Assembly (NCBI GenBank): GCA_018396695.1
Contig: JAGTQU010000009.1
Span: forward strand, 1 to 43,292
Origin: Candidatus Bathyarchaeota archaeon
Lineage (GTDB): Archaea; Thermoproteota; Bathyarchaeia; TCS64
Length of the DNA: 43,292 bases
Reading direction: 5' to 3'
Part shown: piece after piece, positions 22,790-31,608 of the stretch
Layout of the letters: each line of letters starts with the position of its first letter
Numbering within the stretch: the stretch's first letter is position 1
Position numbers and translations under genes: made by a program
Notes under the pieces: model-generated
Database searches by the model: none
The model's input: only the letters and a program-made list of their open reading frames with translations
What the model was told of the DNA's origin: nothing

Positions 22790-24367
22790 TTAACCTTTTG
22801 AAATGGGATGCCTTAAGATTCGCCCAGCTCTAGTCCCTAGATGCATTCCATTCTGAACAGTTACCTTTCCATTAACGATTACGTATTCTATACCTTGAGG
22901 GAACTGAACTGGATCCTGATAAGTAGCCATATCAGCAATCTTTTCAGGGTTAAAGATGGTGACGTCAGCACACATCCCGGGTCTAATTAACCCTCTATCT
23001 AATAAGCCGAAACGTGTGGCGGGAGTTGAAGTCATCTTCTTCACAGCCTCTTCTAGACGGATTACACCTTCCCTGACATACTTTCCCAGAACTCGTGGAA
23101 AGCTCCCGTAAGCCCTTGGATGAGGTTTCCCTAATAGGATCCCGTCCGTACAGACCATTGTTAAATGGCTTTTCATGATCGTTCGGACATCGTCCTCTGA
23201 CATACTGAAGCTCACCATAGTAGCCTCGTTCTCTTCCTCGATCACCAAGTCTATCAAAGCTTCCATGGGGGTCATCTTCTTTATCGATGCAATCTCTCCC
23301 AAGCTTTTACCCTCGAATCTCTTGTTCATCTGCGTCTTAACCGCAGTGACGTAAACGGAGCTCCAACCCCAATCTGATCCCCGTCTTGAAGAACTAAGCT
23401 CAGTGACTACGCGTTTGCGAGCATCTTCTTCAATTAGACGTTTAAGCATGGCTTCGGTTCCGCCTTCATGAACCCACGTCGGGAGCAGACTGCTCAGAAA
23501 AGTGCTCCCCGCCGTATACGGATACTGATCCGCTGTAACATCTATGTTTTGACGTCGAGCCACATAGAGGGCTTGAAGCGCTAGGCCTGCTTTCCCCCAG
23601 TTCCTTTCTCCGCTTGCCTTGAAATGGCTTATATGAACAGGGATATTTGCCTCTCTCCCGACCCTAATCACTTCTTCTATGGATTCGAGTAGCTTGTCGC
23701 CTTCATCCCTCATGTGGATCACGAAGATACCCTTATGGAGTGACGCCACTTTGCAGAGCTCTACGAGTTCGCTCGTCTCAGAATAGGTACAAGGAGGGTA
23801 GATTAAACCTGTGCTCAGCCCGAAGGCTCCCTGACGCATAGCTTCGTCGAGCAAAGACTTCATCTCCCCCAGCTGGGTTGGAGATGGTTTTCTATTCTCC
23901 ATCCCTATAACGATCATCCTTAGATTTCCGTGTCCAACTAGAGACGCAACATTAGTAGAAGGCTTAGCTTCTTCAATCTTGGAAAGATACTCCGAGAACG
24001 TCCTCCAGTCCCAATCAAGGTCGGGGTTTCCGTTCAAGCCTGAAAGATATTTTCTCCAATCCGAAACCATCTCATCGCTTAACGGTGCTTCACCTAACCC
24101 GTCTTGACCTATAACCTCGGTTGTAACTCCCTGCATGATCTTCTGCTTTGCTAAAGGCTCAGCTAGAAGCATTAAATCTGAATGACTATGAGTATCAATG
24201 AACCCTGGAGCAACTACGAGCCCACTCGCATCTAAAACTTTTTCTGCAGGCTTGTCTATCCTGCCGACTTGGATGATTTTGCCTTCCTTGATGCCGACTT
24301 CAGCCTTATACCATGGATTCCCAGTTCCATCGATTATGACCCCGTTTTTAATTAGAATATCTAACAT
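22790..24367 (-). CDS. N-acyl-D-amino-acid deacylase-like amidohydrolase
   Basis: 525 residues. The amidohydrolase barrel begins with PGFIDTHSHSD (metal-binding histidines), then IGQDGLG where D-aminoacylases have a zinc-binding NCG, then VIHMRDEGDKLLESIEE, ISHFKASGERNWG, TADQYPYTAGST, and a C-terminal VCTDGILLG with the catalytic Asp. The N-terminal sandwich domain (LIKNGVIIDGTGNPWYKAE) is typical of the urease-related superfamily. The family releases D-amino acids or cleaves related amides and cyclic imides. The missing NCG cysteine suggests a subgroup with altered metal ligation. It lies downstream of the UbiA divergent promoter region; no partner is adjacent. Confidence 0.85.
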   Translation of the reverse strand: MLDILIKNGVIIDGTGNPWYKAEVGIKEGKIIQVGRIDKPAEKVLDASGLVVAPGFIDTHSHSDLMLLAEPLAKQKIMQGVTTEVIGQDGLGEAPLSDEMVSDWRKYLSGLNGNPDLDWDWRTFSEYLSKIEEAKPSTNVASLVGHGNLRMIVIGMENRKPSPTQLGEMKSLLDEAMRQGAFGLSTGLIYPPCTYSETSELVELCKVASLHKGIFVIHMRDEGDKLLESIEEVIRVGREANIPVHISHFKASGERNWGKAGLALQALYVARRQNIDVTADQYPYTAGSTFLSSLLPTWVHEGGTEAMLKRLIEEDARKRVVTELSSSRRGSDWGWSSVYVTAVKTQMNKRFEGKSLGEIASIKKMTPMEALIDLVIEEENEATMVSFSMSEDDVRTIMKSHLTMVCTDGILLGKPHPRAYGSFPRVLGKYVREGVIRLEEAVKKMTSTPATRFGLLDRGLIRPGMCADVTIFNPEKIADMATYQDPVQFPQGIEYVIVNGKVTVQNGMHLGTRAGRILRHPISKG

Positions 24368-24491
24368 GATAAATTTTATTTTAAAGGATCTATTATAAAC
24401 TCTTCACGTAGAGAGGCGAGTCCAATCAAAAATTTTTATGAAACCATCAAAAGATTAATCTTTAAATAAATATTCGTAGAGGAGACCTAAG

Positions 24492-25385
24492 ATGAATCTA
24501 AAGATATGGTTTAAGGAAACGAGACCTCACTTCCTGTTAATAACGCCTTTGATCTACTCTATCGGGTTGGCCCAGGCTTACATCGACGGATATTTCAACG
24601 TTTTTTACGCTGTCATTGGATTAATCGGTGCCCTCCTTGCTCATATAAGCGTAAACGTGATCAACGATTACTTCGACTTTAAGAGCGGTTTAGATTTGAG
24701 GACTAGAAGAACGCCTTTCAGCGGCGGGAGCGGGATACTGCCTGCAGGACTCCTGAACGCAAGAGACGTCTACTTCTTCTCATTATCTTGCTTGACGCTC
24801 GATCTCGTTATAGGCTTATATTTCATACACGTGAAAGGCTTAATGCTTCTCCCATTAGTGCTTACTGCAGCTTTAACGATATACTTTTATACCCCTCATC
24901 TGAGCCGCTGGATGGTGGGAGAATTCTTCACAGGACTTAACTTCGGACCACTACTCGTTCTTGGAAGCTACTTCATCCAGTCCGGAGCATATAGTCTTAA
25001 TGCTCTTGCAGCAGGCGTCATACCGGGGATACTCATCGGCTGCCTCCTATTCTTAAACGAGTTCCCTGATGTTGAGGCAGACAAAGAAGTTGGGCGTATG
25101 AATTTAGTTATAAGATTCGGGTTGAGACCCGCGTCGAGGATGTATGCGGCTCTAATAACCATGATGTATGTTTGGATTTTCGTTTCGATTCTGCTTCGTC
25201 TCATGCCTGTCTCAGCTTCTCTGATATATCTGACGCTGCCTTTAGCCTTGAAGACTATTAGAAGTGTAACAGAATATTACGACGCCCCTGATAAGATTGT
25301 CTCGGCGCTGTCAAACAATGTAATGTTAGATTTATCAGCCCTCACATTAACAGCTATAGGAATCTTCGCTTCAAAATTCCTGTAA
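24492..25385 (+). CDS. UbiA-family prenyltransferase (MenA-like)
   Basis: 297 residues with about eight or nine membrane spans. Two Asp-rich motifs bind Mg-diphosphate: NDYFDFKSGLD at 58-68 and NEFPDVEADKEVGR at 189-202. The GSGILPAGLL segment after the first motif is typical of the MenA branch, which attaches a polyprenyl chain to 1,4-dihydroxy-2-naphthoate. Other archaeal UbiA homologues make the second ether bond of lipids (DGGGP synthase) or heme derivatives; the NDYFDFKSG form points to the quinone branch. A UbiE-like methyltransferase lies convergently 18 bases beyond its end, which supports a role in a prenylquinone. A ribosome site gagg is just upstream of ATG 24492. Confidence 0.85.
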   Translation: MNLKIWFKETRPHFLLITPLIYSIGLAQAYIDGYFNVFYAVIGLIGALLAHISVNVINDYFDFKSGLDLRTRRTPFSGGSGILPAGLLNARDVYFFSLSCLTLDLVIGLYFIHVKGLMLLPLVLTAALTIYFYTPHLSRWMVGEFFTGLNFGPLLVLGSYFIQSGAYSLNALAAGVIPGILIGCLLFLNEFPDVEADKEVGRMNLVIRFGLRPASRMYAALITMMYVWIFVSILLRLMPVSASLIYLTLPLALKTIRSVTEYYDAPDKIVSALSNNVMLDLSALTLTAIGIFASKFL

Positions 25386-25402
25386 CCCTTTGAAGGGTTC
25401 TA

Positions 25403-26098
25403 CTAAGACTCTCTCACAGCAGTGATTATTAGTAAACCACCTAGAGCGATCTCTCTCATCGATGCGGATGAAAAATGGTTTTTAACCATCCTAAGAAGCT
25501 GCCTATTCGACGGGAGCTCTAAATACGTTTTAGATAGAATTCCCCAAGGGTTCCTATAGCGTTTACGCCCGATGATACCTCCTATGATTGGGACTATCCA
25601 TCGCATATAAATGCGTAAAAACTTTTCAATCACTGGATTATCCGGTCTTCCAATATCGACTATCAAAAGCTCTCCACCATCATCTCTCAAGACCTCTTTT
25701 ATCTCTTTCAAAGTTTTTCTCTTATCTTTCGAGTCGCGAAGAGCGTAGGATGCTATGATGAAGCTTAAAGTCTCCTTTTTTATAGGCAAGTATTCGAAGA
25801 CGCCTCGAATCAAGCTTAGATTTTCCGCTTCGATGCTCTTCCTTATTCTATCAAGCATCTTCTCGGAATAGTCTAAGCCTATCAAAGAACCCTTCAGATT
25901 TTTCAATATGATTGACGTGAAATTCCCTGGTCCTGTTCCAAGTTCGAGACCGACTATGTTTAAAGGATTCAGCATCCTTAGCCCTAGGGTTCTAGATCTC
26001 TCGTCTTGGAAGAAGGATATGAAATGGTTCACTCTCTCGTATTCGTTGATTATCTCCTCCAGTGCCACCTCCACCTCTGTCCAGACTATCTTCCTCAC
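25403..26098 (-). CDS. Class I SAM methyltransferase, UbiE/MenG-like
   Basis: 231 residues. The SAM-binding motif I is GLELGTGPGNFT, motif II gives GLDYSEKML, and the post-motif strand is LSFIIASYALRDSKDK, close to UbiE FD-x-x-x-x-x-ALRN-x-x-D. The C-terminal YMRWIVPIIGGIIGRKRYRN resembles the quinone methylase signature YY-x-x-x-P-x-x-G. It probably methylates a prenylated aromatic ring, as in menaquinone synthesis, and pairs functionally with the UbiA gene it faces. Gene overlap is absent; the stop codons of the two genes are 17 bases apart. Alternative: a generic small-molecule methylase. Confidence 0.78.
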   Translation of the reverse strand: MRKIVWTEVEVALEEIINEYERVNHFISFFQDERSRTLGLRMLNPLNIVGLELGTGPGNFTSIILKNLKGSLIGLDYSEKMLDRIRKSIEAENLSLIRGVFEYLPIKKETLSFIIASYALRDSKDKRKTLKEIKEVLRDDGGELLIVDIGRPDNPVIEKFLRIYMRWIVPIIGGIIGRKRYRNPWGILSKTYLELPSNRQLLRMVKNHFSSASMREIALGGLLIITAVRES

Positions 26099-26191
26099 CT
26101 TTTTAGTCCTTTCTCAGCAGCATAATATTCAAGTTTTTCCAATGATCAAGATTTATTTAGGATACATCTGTTTGAGATAAATGTACTCAAA

Positions 26192-27163
26192 ATGATCGGA
26201 TCTTTGAACTTTTTAGATGCGGACGAATCTAGAATCGTTATGTTCTGTGGCAAAGGTGGAGTCGGAAAGACGACTTCAGCCGCTGCGACGGCTTTACATT
26301 TCGCGGATAAGGGAACCCGTACCTTGTTAATATCCACTGACCCTATGCCCTCAATCTCAGATATCTTAGAATGCGACGTTAGAGGAGAGGTCGCAGCGAT
26401 AGAAGGAATTCCCAAGCTCGATGCAGTTGAGTTAGATTATGATATAATCGTTGATCTATGGAAGAAAAAGTTTGGAGAGGAAGTTTACGAGGTAGTCTCA
26501 TCTTTCCTACCGGTTGATAAAGACATTATTGATTATGTTGCAGAGGCTCCTGGGATAGATGAAGAGTTCGCCTTAAGCTACATATATGACCTATACAAGA
26601 GTGGAAGATACGAGATAATTGTATGGGATACTGCTCCAGCTGGAGGAACCTTATCTCTAATTAAACTTCAAGACAAATTCTACCGACACTTAGGCGAAGC
26701 TGCGAAACTCTATTCTAGGGTTAGGATTGCCTTGGAAACTCTCATAAAGGGGAGAACGAAAAGAGATCCCTTAGAGATAATCTCAGAATGGGAGAAGCTC
26801 TCGAAAAACGTTCTTAGTATGCTAGAGGATCAGAAGACGAAAGCAATACTCGTGACCATCCCCGAAGCTCTCGGAGTTAACCAAACGGAGAGGGTAGCTA
26901 AAGAGCTTGAGCGCTACGGTATTCATATCTGCGGGCTTATTGTGAACTTTATGCTGACGGGTGACGCGATGGAAGGCTCCGACTTCAACAGAAAGAGAGG
27001 AGAAATGCAGAAAGTGTATTTTGAGAAGCTTGCTCAAAAATACTCTGAAAGAATAGATATTGTTCCTACCCCATTACTGCCTTTCGAGGTGAGAGGGGTA
27101 GATGCTCTAAGAGAGCTTGAGAAGCTACTTTTTAAGAAACGACTTAGCCTCTCCCTCGGATGA
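26192..27163 (+). CDS. ArsA/Get3-family ATPase
   Basis: 323 residues. The deviant P-loop is CGKGGVGKTTSAAA (GKGGVGKTT at 20-28), with the two-Lys signature of this family. ISTDPMPSISDIL is switch I, and IVWDTAPAGGTLSLI is switch II. Later pieces GLIVNFML and VPTPLLPFEVRG are also family-like. Get3/ArsA dimers use ATP to bind tail-anchored membrane proteins or oxyanions; in archaea most members appear to be Get3-like chaperones, with a single ATPase domain as here. No arsenic genes or CX2C pair are seen nearby, so a chaperone role is preferred. Its 3' end overlaps the convergent gene at 27144 by 20 bases. Confidence 0.88.
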   Translation: MIGSLNFLDADESRIVMFCGKGGVGKTTSAAATALHFADKGTRTLLISTDPMPSISDILECDVRGEVAAIEGIPKLDAVELDYDIIVDLWKKKFGEEVYEVVSSFLPVDKDIIDYVAEAPGIDEEFALSYIYDLYKSGRYEIIVWDTAPAGGTLSLIKLQDKFYRHLGEAAKLYSRVRIALETLIKGRTKRDPLEIISEWEKLSKNVLSMLEDQKTKAILVTIPEALGVNQTERVAKELERYGIHICGLIVNFMLTGDAMEGSDFNRKRGEMQKVYFEKLAQKYSERIDIVPTPLLPFEVRGVDALRELEKLLFKKRLSLSLG

Positions 27164-28853
27164 GATGCTTTAAAACTCCACTAATCCTTATCCCCGCTCT
27201 CCCCGGGGTTCTCAAATCTTTTTTCGCAAGGTTTGTACGCTTGTAAGCGGTTTTCACCTTCTCTCTCAGTTCGAGAAGCCTCTTCTCTTTTTCTTCTTCA
27301 TCTCTTAGCGAAGCTATATGGTCTACCTCTTTCGTAACATCCCAAGCGAGTTCAAGCCCTTTAGATATTCTTTCAGCCTCGTCTATACTGATTATCCCAA
27401 GCTTCTTCTTCATCTCGTTCATCTTAATCATTGCTTCATATGTAGCATCTACGATCTTATCTCTAGTCATAAGATTCGTCTCGTAGTTGAGGATGAGCTT
27501 CCAACTCGGCTGGAGGAGAGCTTCTCGATGTTCTCTTAGCGTCAGGAGCCGCCTATAGTATCCGTGCATGCCAGGATTCTCGAAAGCCATGCTTCCAGGA
27601 TCTAGAAATGGCGCCATTGGGGCTATGAAAGGATAGATTTTCCCTGACATCTTCTCCAGTAACCGACGCGAATAATTCACAGAATCGACTGCAGACTCTT
27701 TACTCTGTCCGGGTAGACCGATCATGAAGAATACGTCAAACTTTTCACACCCTTTCTCCATGGCATAGTTTATGCTTTTTTCAAGGGAGGCAGTATCATA
27801 ATATCTCCCTTGGAGTCTACGGATCTTTTCGTCGTGAGAATCTGGAGAAATCTCCATGGTGAATCTCTCACAATTCTCAGCTATACTATCTAAGTAATCT
27901 TTGTCTGCAGGCTCGAAGAGCTCCAAAGTTATTGTGTTATCGATCCCCTCGTTTTTTATGGATTTGAGAACCGAGTCAGCGTAATCTGCTCCACCCTGTC
28001 TCAAGTCGCCTAAGAGAAATATTGGGGCTTTAAAATACTCGCTTATAGTTTTCATCTCCTCAGCTATCTTTTTCGGAGATTTAAAGGCAGGTTTCTCTCT
28101 TCCATAAAACTTGTTGAAGCTGTACTTTGAACCCCCACAGGTCGTACAGTTGTTTGTACAACCCTTACATGTGAGGATTGCTGTGAACGGGTAATCCATG
28201 AAACTCTCGTAGGGAAGATTGCTTTCGAGATCCCGATGCTTTAAAACTAGTTTGACGACGACCCCGTAGTCGAGGCTAAGCTCATCTAAATCTTCGGGTA
28301 CGTAGATTAAAGGGTTTATGTGTTTTCTTCCATCAGAGTCTCTCCAAGTAAGATTCTCCACATTCTCAGGCTCTTTTCCCGAGTCAATATACTCCAGGAG
28401 TTTGAGAAGTGGTTTCTCCGTAGAGTCTCCTCGAATCACATAGTCTACTTGGGGAAAAAGAGAGATTATCTCTTCATGATAATAGGTGGAAGATATTCCT
28501 CCTAAAATAACTGGAACGTCTTCGTGATATTTTTTAATAAGTGACGCCACTTCTAGGCTCCCATTAGCGTGGGCAAGCCAGTGGAGGTCTAATCCAAAAA
28601 CCTTGGCGTTGAGCTTTGAGATAAGCTCTTCAACCTTCAGATTTGGATTCTTCAGCATTTTCACAGCTAGGTTTATGATTCTAGCGTGGTAACCATTCTC
28701 TTCTAAATATCCGACCATGCTTAGAAATCCCAGAGGGTACATCTCAAAAATCGGAGTTGAGGGTATAACGTCGCTTATAGGACCATACATTGCTGAACGC
28801 TCCCTAAAATCATAAACACTTGGAGCGTGGAGGAGCACAATATCGAGAGTCAT
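27144..28853 (-). CDS. B12-binding-domain radical SAM protein, Ta0216-like
   Basis: 569 residues from ATG 28853 (an adjoining TTG would add one). The N-terminal ~160 residues are a cobalamin-binding Rossmann domain: IVLLHAPSVYDF, PLGFLSMVGYLEENGY, GLDLHWLAH at the place of the B12 loop, PVILGGISSTYYHEEI and YVIRGD. The radical SAM core follows, with CKGCTNNCTTC giving Cys 233, 237 and 240 (CX3CX2C). The rest holds ITLELFEPAD, FTMEISPDSHDEKIRR and FDVFFMIGLPGQSKES. The total matches the archaeal B12/radical SAM group named after Ta0216. Members likely perform methylation or rearrangement at unreactive carbons; the substrate is unknown. The 3' end overlaps the ArsA gene tail-to-tail by 20 bases. 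Confidence 0.85.
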   Translation of the reverse strand: MTLDIVLLHAPSVYDFRERSAMYGPISDVIPSTPIFEMYPLGFLSMVGYLEENGYHARIINLAVKMLKNPNLKVEELISKLNAKVFGLDLHWLAHANGSLEVASLIKKYHEDVPVILGGISSTYYHEEIISLFPQVDYVIRGDSTEKPLLKLLEYIDSGKEPENVENLTWRDSDGRKHINPLIYVPEDLDELSLDYGVVVKLVLKHRDLESNLPYESFMDYPFTAILTCKGCTNNCTTCGGSKYSFNKFYGREKPAFKSPKKIAEEMKTISEYFKAPIFLLGDLRQGGADYADSVLKSIKNEGIDNTITLELFEPADKDYLDSIAENCERFTMEISPDSHDEKIRRLQGRYYDTASLEKSINYAMEKGCEKFDVFFMIGLPGQSKESAVDSVNYSRRLLEKMSGKIYPFIAPMAPFLDPGSMAFENPGMHGYYRRLLTLREHREALLQPSWKLILNYETNLMTRDKIVDATYEAMIKMNEMKKKLGIISIDEAERISKGLELAWDVTKEVDHIASLRDEEEKEKRLLELREKVKTAYKRTNLAKKDLRTPGRAGIRISGVLKHLIRGRG

Positions 28854-28995
28854 CAATTTAACACACTTCTTGGAATAATGGCATTTTCGAATTTAATTTT
28901 GTTAGTGGCGACTTCCATATGAACCTTCTTTTTACACTTAAAACCAGTATTAAAAAAGCGTTATGGCTAAGAGCAGATTAGACTGCTATTCAATC

Positions 28996-29003
28996 TATAA
29001 AAT
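28996..29003 (+). promoter_or_regulatory. TATA box for the aldehyde ferredoxin oxidoreductase gene
   Basis: tataaaat lies about 45 bases before ATG 29047, which would place transcription start near 29025 and give a leader of about 20 bases. A second AT-rich element at 29021-29035 is too close to the ATG to serve this start. Confidence 0.4.
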
Positions 29004-29046
29004 TTTAAGAATCATCTCATCTTAAATTTATATTAAGGTACACATC

Positions 29047-30915
29047 ATGTATGCAAACAATGGAAGAATCCTTAGGATCAACCTAAGCAAAAAGGAACTT
29101 AAAATTGAAGATATTAGTGAGAAACTGCTTAGAAAATACTTGGGTGGAAAAAGCTTAGCCCTTTATTATCTTTTAAAGGAGATGAATCCTAGATCCGACC
29201 CATTTGGACCGGAGAACCCCCTCATCTTCTCAACTGGTACGGCGACGGGGGTCCCTCTCCCAGGATTCTCAAGGTTTAGCGTCCTTGGGAAATCCCCCCT
29301 CACTGGAGGATTTGGGGAAGCCGAGGCTGGAGGATATTGGGGGGCTGAGTTAAAGTATTCTGGTTTTGATCTAGTTTCAGTTGCGGGAATATCTGAGAAA
29401 CCTGTCTACCTCTGGATATGTGATAATGATGCAGAGTTAAGAGACGCATCATCGATCTGGGGTTTAAAAACTAAGGAGGCTCAGGAAGCTATCCGAAAGG
29501 ATACAGGCGAATCGTTAGCAAGAGTAGCTTTAATTGGACCTGCTGGCGAGAGACTTGTTAGATATGCCTGCATAATAAATGATCTGAAATTCGCTAATGG
29601 GAGAAGCGGCTTAGGGGCTGTAATGGGATCAAAAAAACTGAAAGCAGTCGCTGTTAAGGGTCGCAGGAAACCTGAATATAAGGATCAAGATAAGTTGAAA
29701 GAGCTAGCTAAATGGTTTAGCGAAAACTGGAAAAATCATCCTCCTGCAGTTTCTAGAAGCAGATTCGGAACCGCCGAGATGGTGCTCCCTCTAAACGCTG
29801 ACGGGACACTCCCCACGAGGAACTTCATTAAAGGATCATTCGACCACGCTGAAGAGATCTCAGGAGAAGCGATGGCGAAAACGATTCTGGTAGAAACTGA
29901 AGGCTGTTACGCATGCCCAATAAGATGCAAACGAGTAGTTAAAGGGAGACCCCCCTTCGAAACAGACCCAAGCTACGGCGGACCCGAATACGAAACCGTA
30001 GCAGCCTTTGGCTCGCTCTGTGAAGTTGCAGATTTGAGTGCCATCTCTCTCGCCAATCAATTATGCAACGCTTATGGTATGGATACTATAAGCACAGGCT
30101 GCGCTATAGCTTACGCTATGGAGTGCTATGAAAACGGTATTTTAACTCTGAAAGATACGGATAGCTTAGATCTGAAGTTCGGAAACGCTGAAGCCATGGT
30201 TAAGATGGTGGAGATGATAGCTGAGAGGAGAGGAATTGGAAACCTTCTAGCCGAAGGGGTGAGGATTGCTTCAGAGAAGTTCAACGGCAGTGAAAGATAT
30301 GCTCTCCATGTCAAGGGTAAGGAGATACCGATGCATGAGCCTAGAGGAAAAACCGGTGTTGCGTTGCAATACGCTTTCTCAGCATCTGGTGCAGACCATA
30401 TGCAAGCTGCACATGACCCTCCCTTCGAGAAGAATATAGAGGGCATTATGCCTTTAGGGATCCATGAAACCGTTAACCGCCTCAGCTTAGGTCCTGAGAA
30501 GGTTCAGCTTTTTAAAACGTTACACCTATGGTGGAACCTTCTCGACTGTCTTGATGTCTGCAAATTCGTGATAAAACCTCACTCCGTTGGAGTATTTAAT
30601 GTTAACCATATTATGGAAGTTGTTAACGCTGCTACAGGTTGGGACACAAGCCTACATGAATTGATGACTGCTTCCGAGAGGGCTTTGAACATGTCAAGGC
30701 TACTGAATATCAGGGAAGGATTCACCGAACATGATGACACTTTGCCTAGAAGATTCTTCGAACCCCTTGAATCAGGTCCTAGAGCGGGAGCAAAAATCTC
30801 TGAAGAAGAATTTGCAAAGTCTGTCAAGATTTTCTATGAGATGATGGGGTGGGATGAGCGAGGGATTCCAAAACTTTCGAAGTTACATGAACTCGGTTTA
30901 TCAGAGTTTATTTAA
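29047..30915 (+). CDS. Tungsten-containing aldehyde ferredoxin oxidoreductase
   Basis: 622 residues, full length for the AOR family. The N-terminal domain begins GRILRINLSKKEL and holds RKYLGGKSLALYYL and TGTATGVPLPGFSRFSVLGKSPLTGG, typical pterin-binding parts. The [4Fe-4S] ligands are Cys 287, 290 and 294 in CYACPIRC and Cys 505 in LDVCKF, equivalent to the four cysteines of the Pyrococcus enzyme. Other conserved pieces are YGGPEYETVAAFGS, GMDTISTGCAIAYAMEC and GKEIPMHEPRGKTG. It oxidises aldehydes to acids in the cytoplasm, reducing ferredoxin, and needs a tungsten bis-pterin cofactor. It is a sink for aldehydes from amino-acid fermentation. No cofactor genes are beside it. Confidence 0.93.
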   Translation: MYANNGRILRINLSKKELKIEDISEKLLRKYLGGKSLALYYLLKEMNPRSDPFGPENPLIFSTGTATGVPLPGFSRFSVLGKSPLTGGFGEAEAGGYWGAELKYSGFDLVSVAGISEKPVYLWICDNDAELRDASSIWGLKTKEAQEAIRKDTGESLARVALIGPAGERLVRYACIINDLKFANGRSGLGAVMGSKKLKAVAVKGRRKPEYKDQDKLKELAKWFSENWKNHPPAVSRSRFGTAEMVLPLNADGTLPTRNFIKGSFDHAEEISGEAMAKTILVETEGCYACPIRCKRVVKGRPPFETDPSYGGPEYETVAAFGSLCEVADLSAISLANQLCNAYGMDTISTGCAIAYAMECYENGILTLKDTDSLDLKFGNAEAMVKMVEMIAERRGIGNLLAEGVRIASEKFNGSERYALHVKGKEIPMHEPRGKTGVALQYAFSASGADHMQAAHDPPFEKNIEGIMPLGIHETVNRLSLGPEKVQLFKTLHLWWNLLDCLDVCKFVIKPHSVGVFNVNHIMEVVNAATGWDTSLHELMTASERALNMSRLLNIREGFTEHDDTLPRRFFEPLESGPRAGAKISEEEFAKSVKIFYEMMGWDERGIPKLSKLHELGLSEFI

Positions 30916-30934
30916 TTTTTCATAATATATTGTT

Positions 30935-31246
30935 TCAAGTTTTTATTTTATGCTTCATCTCAGCCGAAACTTCTGAGACACATTCGGGACAAAGCAAGGT
31001 TTTACTCCAACCACTAGGGTAAGCCGTTTGTATACCGTGTTTAGAGCATCTAAAAGCATACAATGGGAGTGGAGAGTCCCATCCTGTTTTCTTCTCTCTC
31101 CCTACATGTATTCTGCCAAATACTCTGAGCAACAATTTTTGAAAGGCGGTATAATCCTTTCTCTCCAAATCTTTTGAATCCTTTATCTGCTCATCTTGAA
31201 TCTTGAGTAGCTCCTCTTTAAAATCTTCAGCGGGATGTGTCTGCAA
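30935..31246 (-). CDS. Small zinc-ribbon-like protein, unknown function
   Basis: 103 residues from TTG 31246, with a strong ribosome site (gagggga) just upstream. The N-terminal half is a charged helix (EDFKEELLKIQDEQIKDSK). The C-terminal half has FRCSKHGI and LLCPECVSE; Cys-x2-His and Cys-x2-Cys could form one zinc knuckle. A basic stretch (GRIHVGREKKTGW) separates them. It may bind nucleic acid or another protein. It is convergent with the AOR gene, the two stops being 19 bases apart, so it is not in its operon. Confidence 0.6.
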   Translation of the reverse strand: MQTHPAEDFKEELLKIQDEQIKDSKDLERKDYTAFQKLLLRVFGRIHVGREKKTGWDSPLPLYAFRCSKHGIQTAYPSGWSKTLLCPECVSEVSAEMKHKIKT

Positions 31247-31608
31247 GATTCTCCCCTCTGTACCCGTCTCTCATATTATTTCTTTTTTTAGGAGGAATTT
31301 TTAATAAACGGTGACTCATTAACTTAAAATAGTAAAAACGTTAGATAAGAATATGATTATTTTATAATCCATATTAATTAATTTAATTTTTAGAGTACTA
31401 TTTCATTTTAAAAAACGAAATTATGATTAAAATTAAGGGATATATATAACATGGATTTGAAATTTCAATCTTATAACTATTAATAATCCTAAGCCTCTAA
31501 GCTTCTTCCGACGCTAAACTAAAGAGTGATATTCAATTTCTAAGAGATTTTTAATCTGAGTAAAATGATAGTTTTTCGAGGATTGATCTTTTCCAACTTA
31601 GAATAGTT
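31247..31608. other. AT-rich intergenic stretch, nothing recognised
   Basis: About 360 bases between the 5' end of the zinc-ribbon gene and the 3' end of FEN1, strongly AT-rich (for example long runs at 31370-31450). It probably contains the promoter of the zinc-ribbon gene near its left end and the terminator of the FEN1 operon near its right end. I see no RNA gene, repeat or ORF with coding character. Confidence 0.5.

Noticed and set aside
31247-31608. AT-rich stretch considered as a replication origin near CDC48 and FEN1
   Set aside because: No repeated origin-recognition-box motif and no cdc6/orc1 gene are visible.
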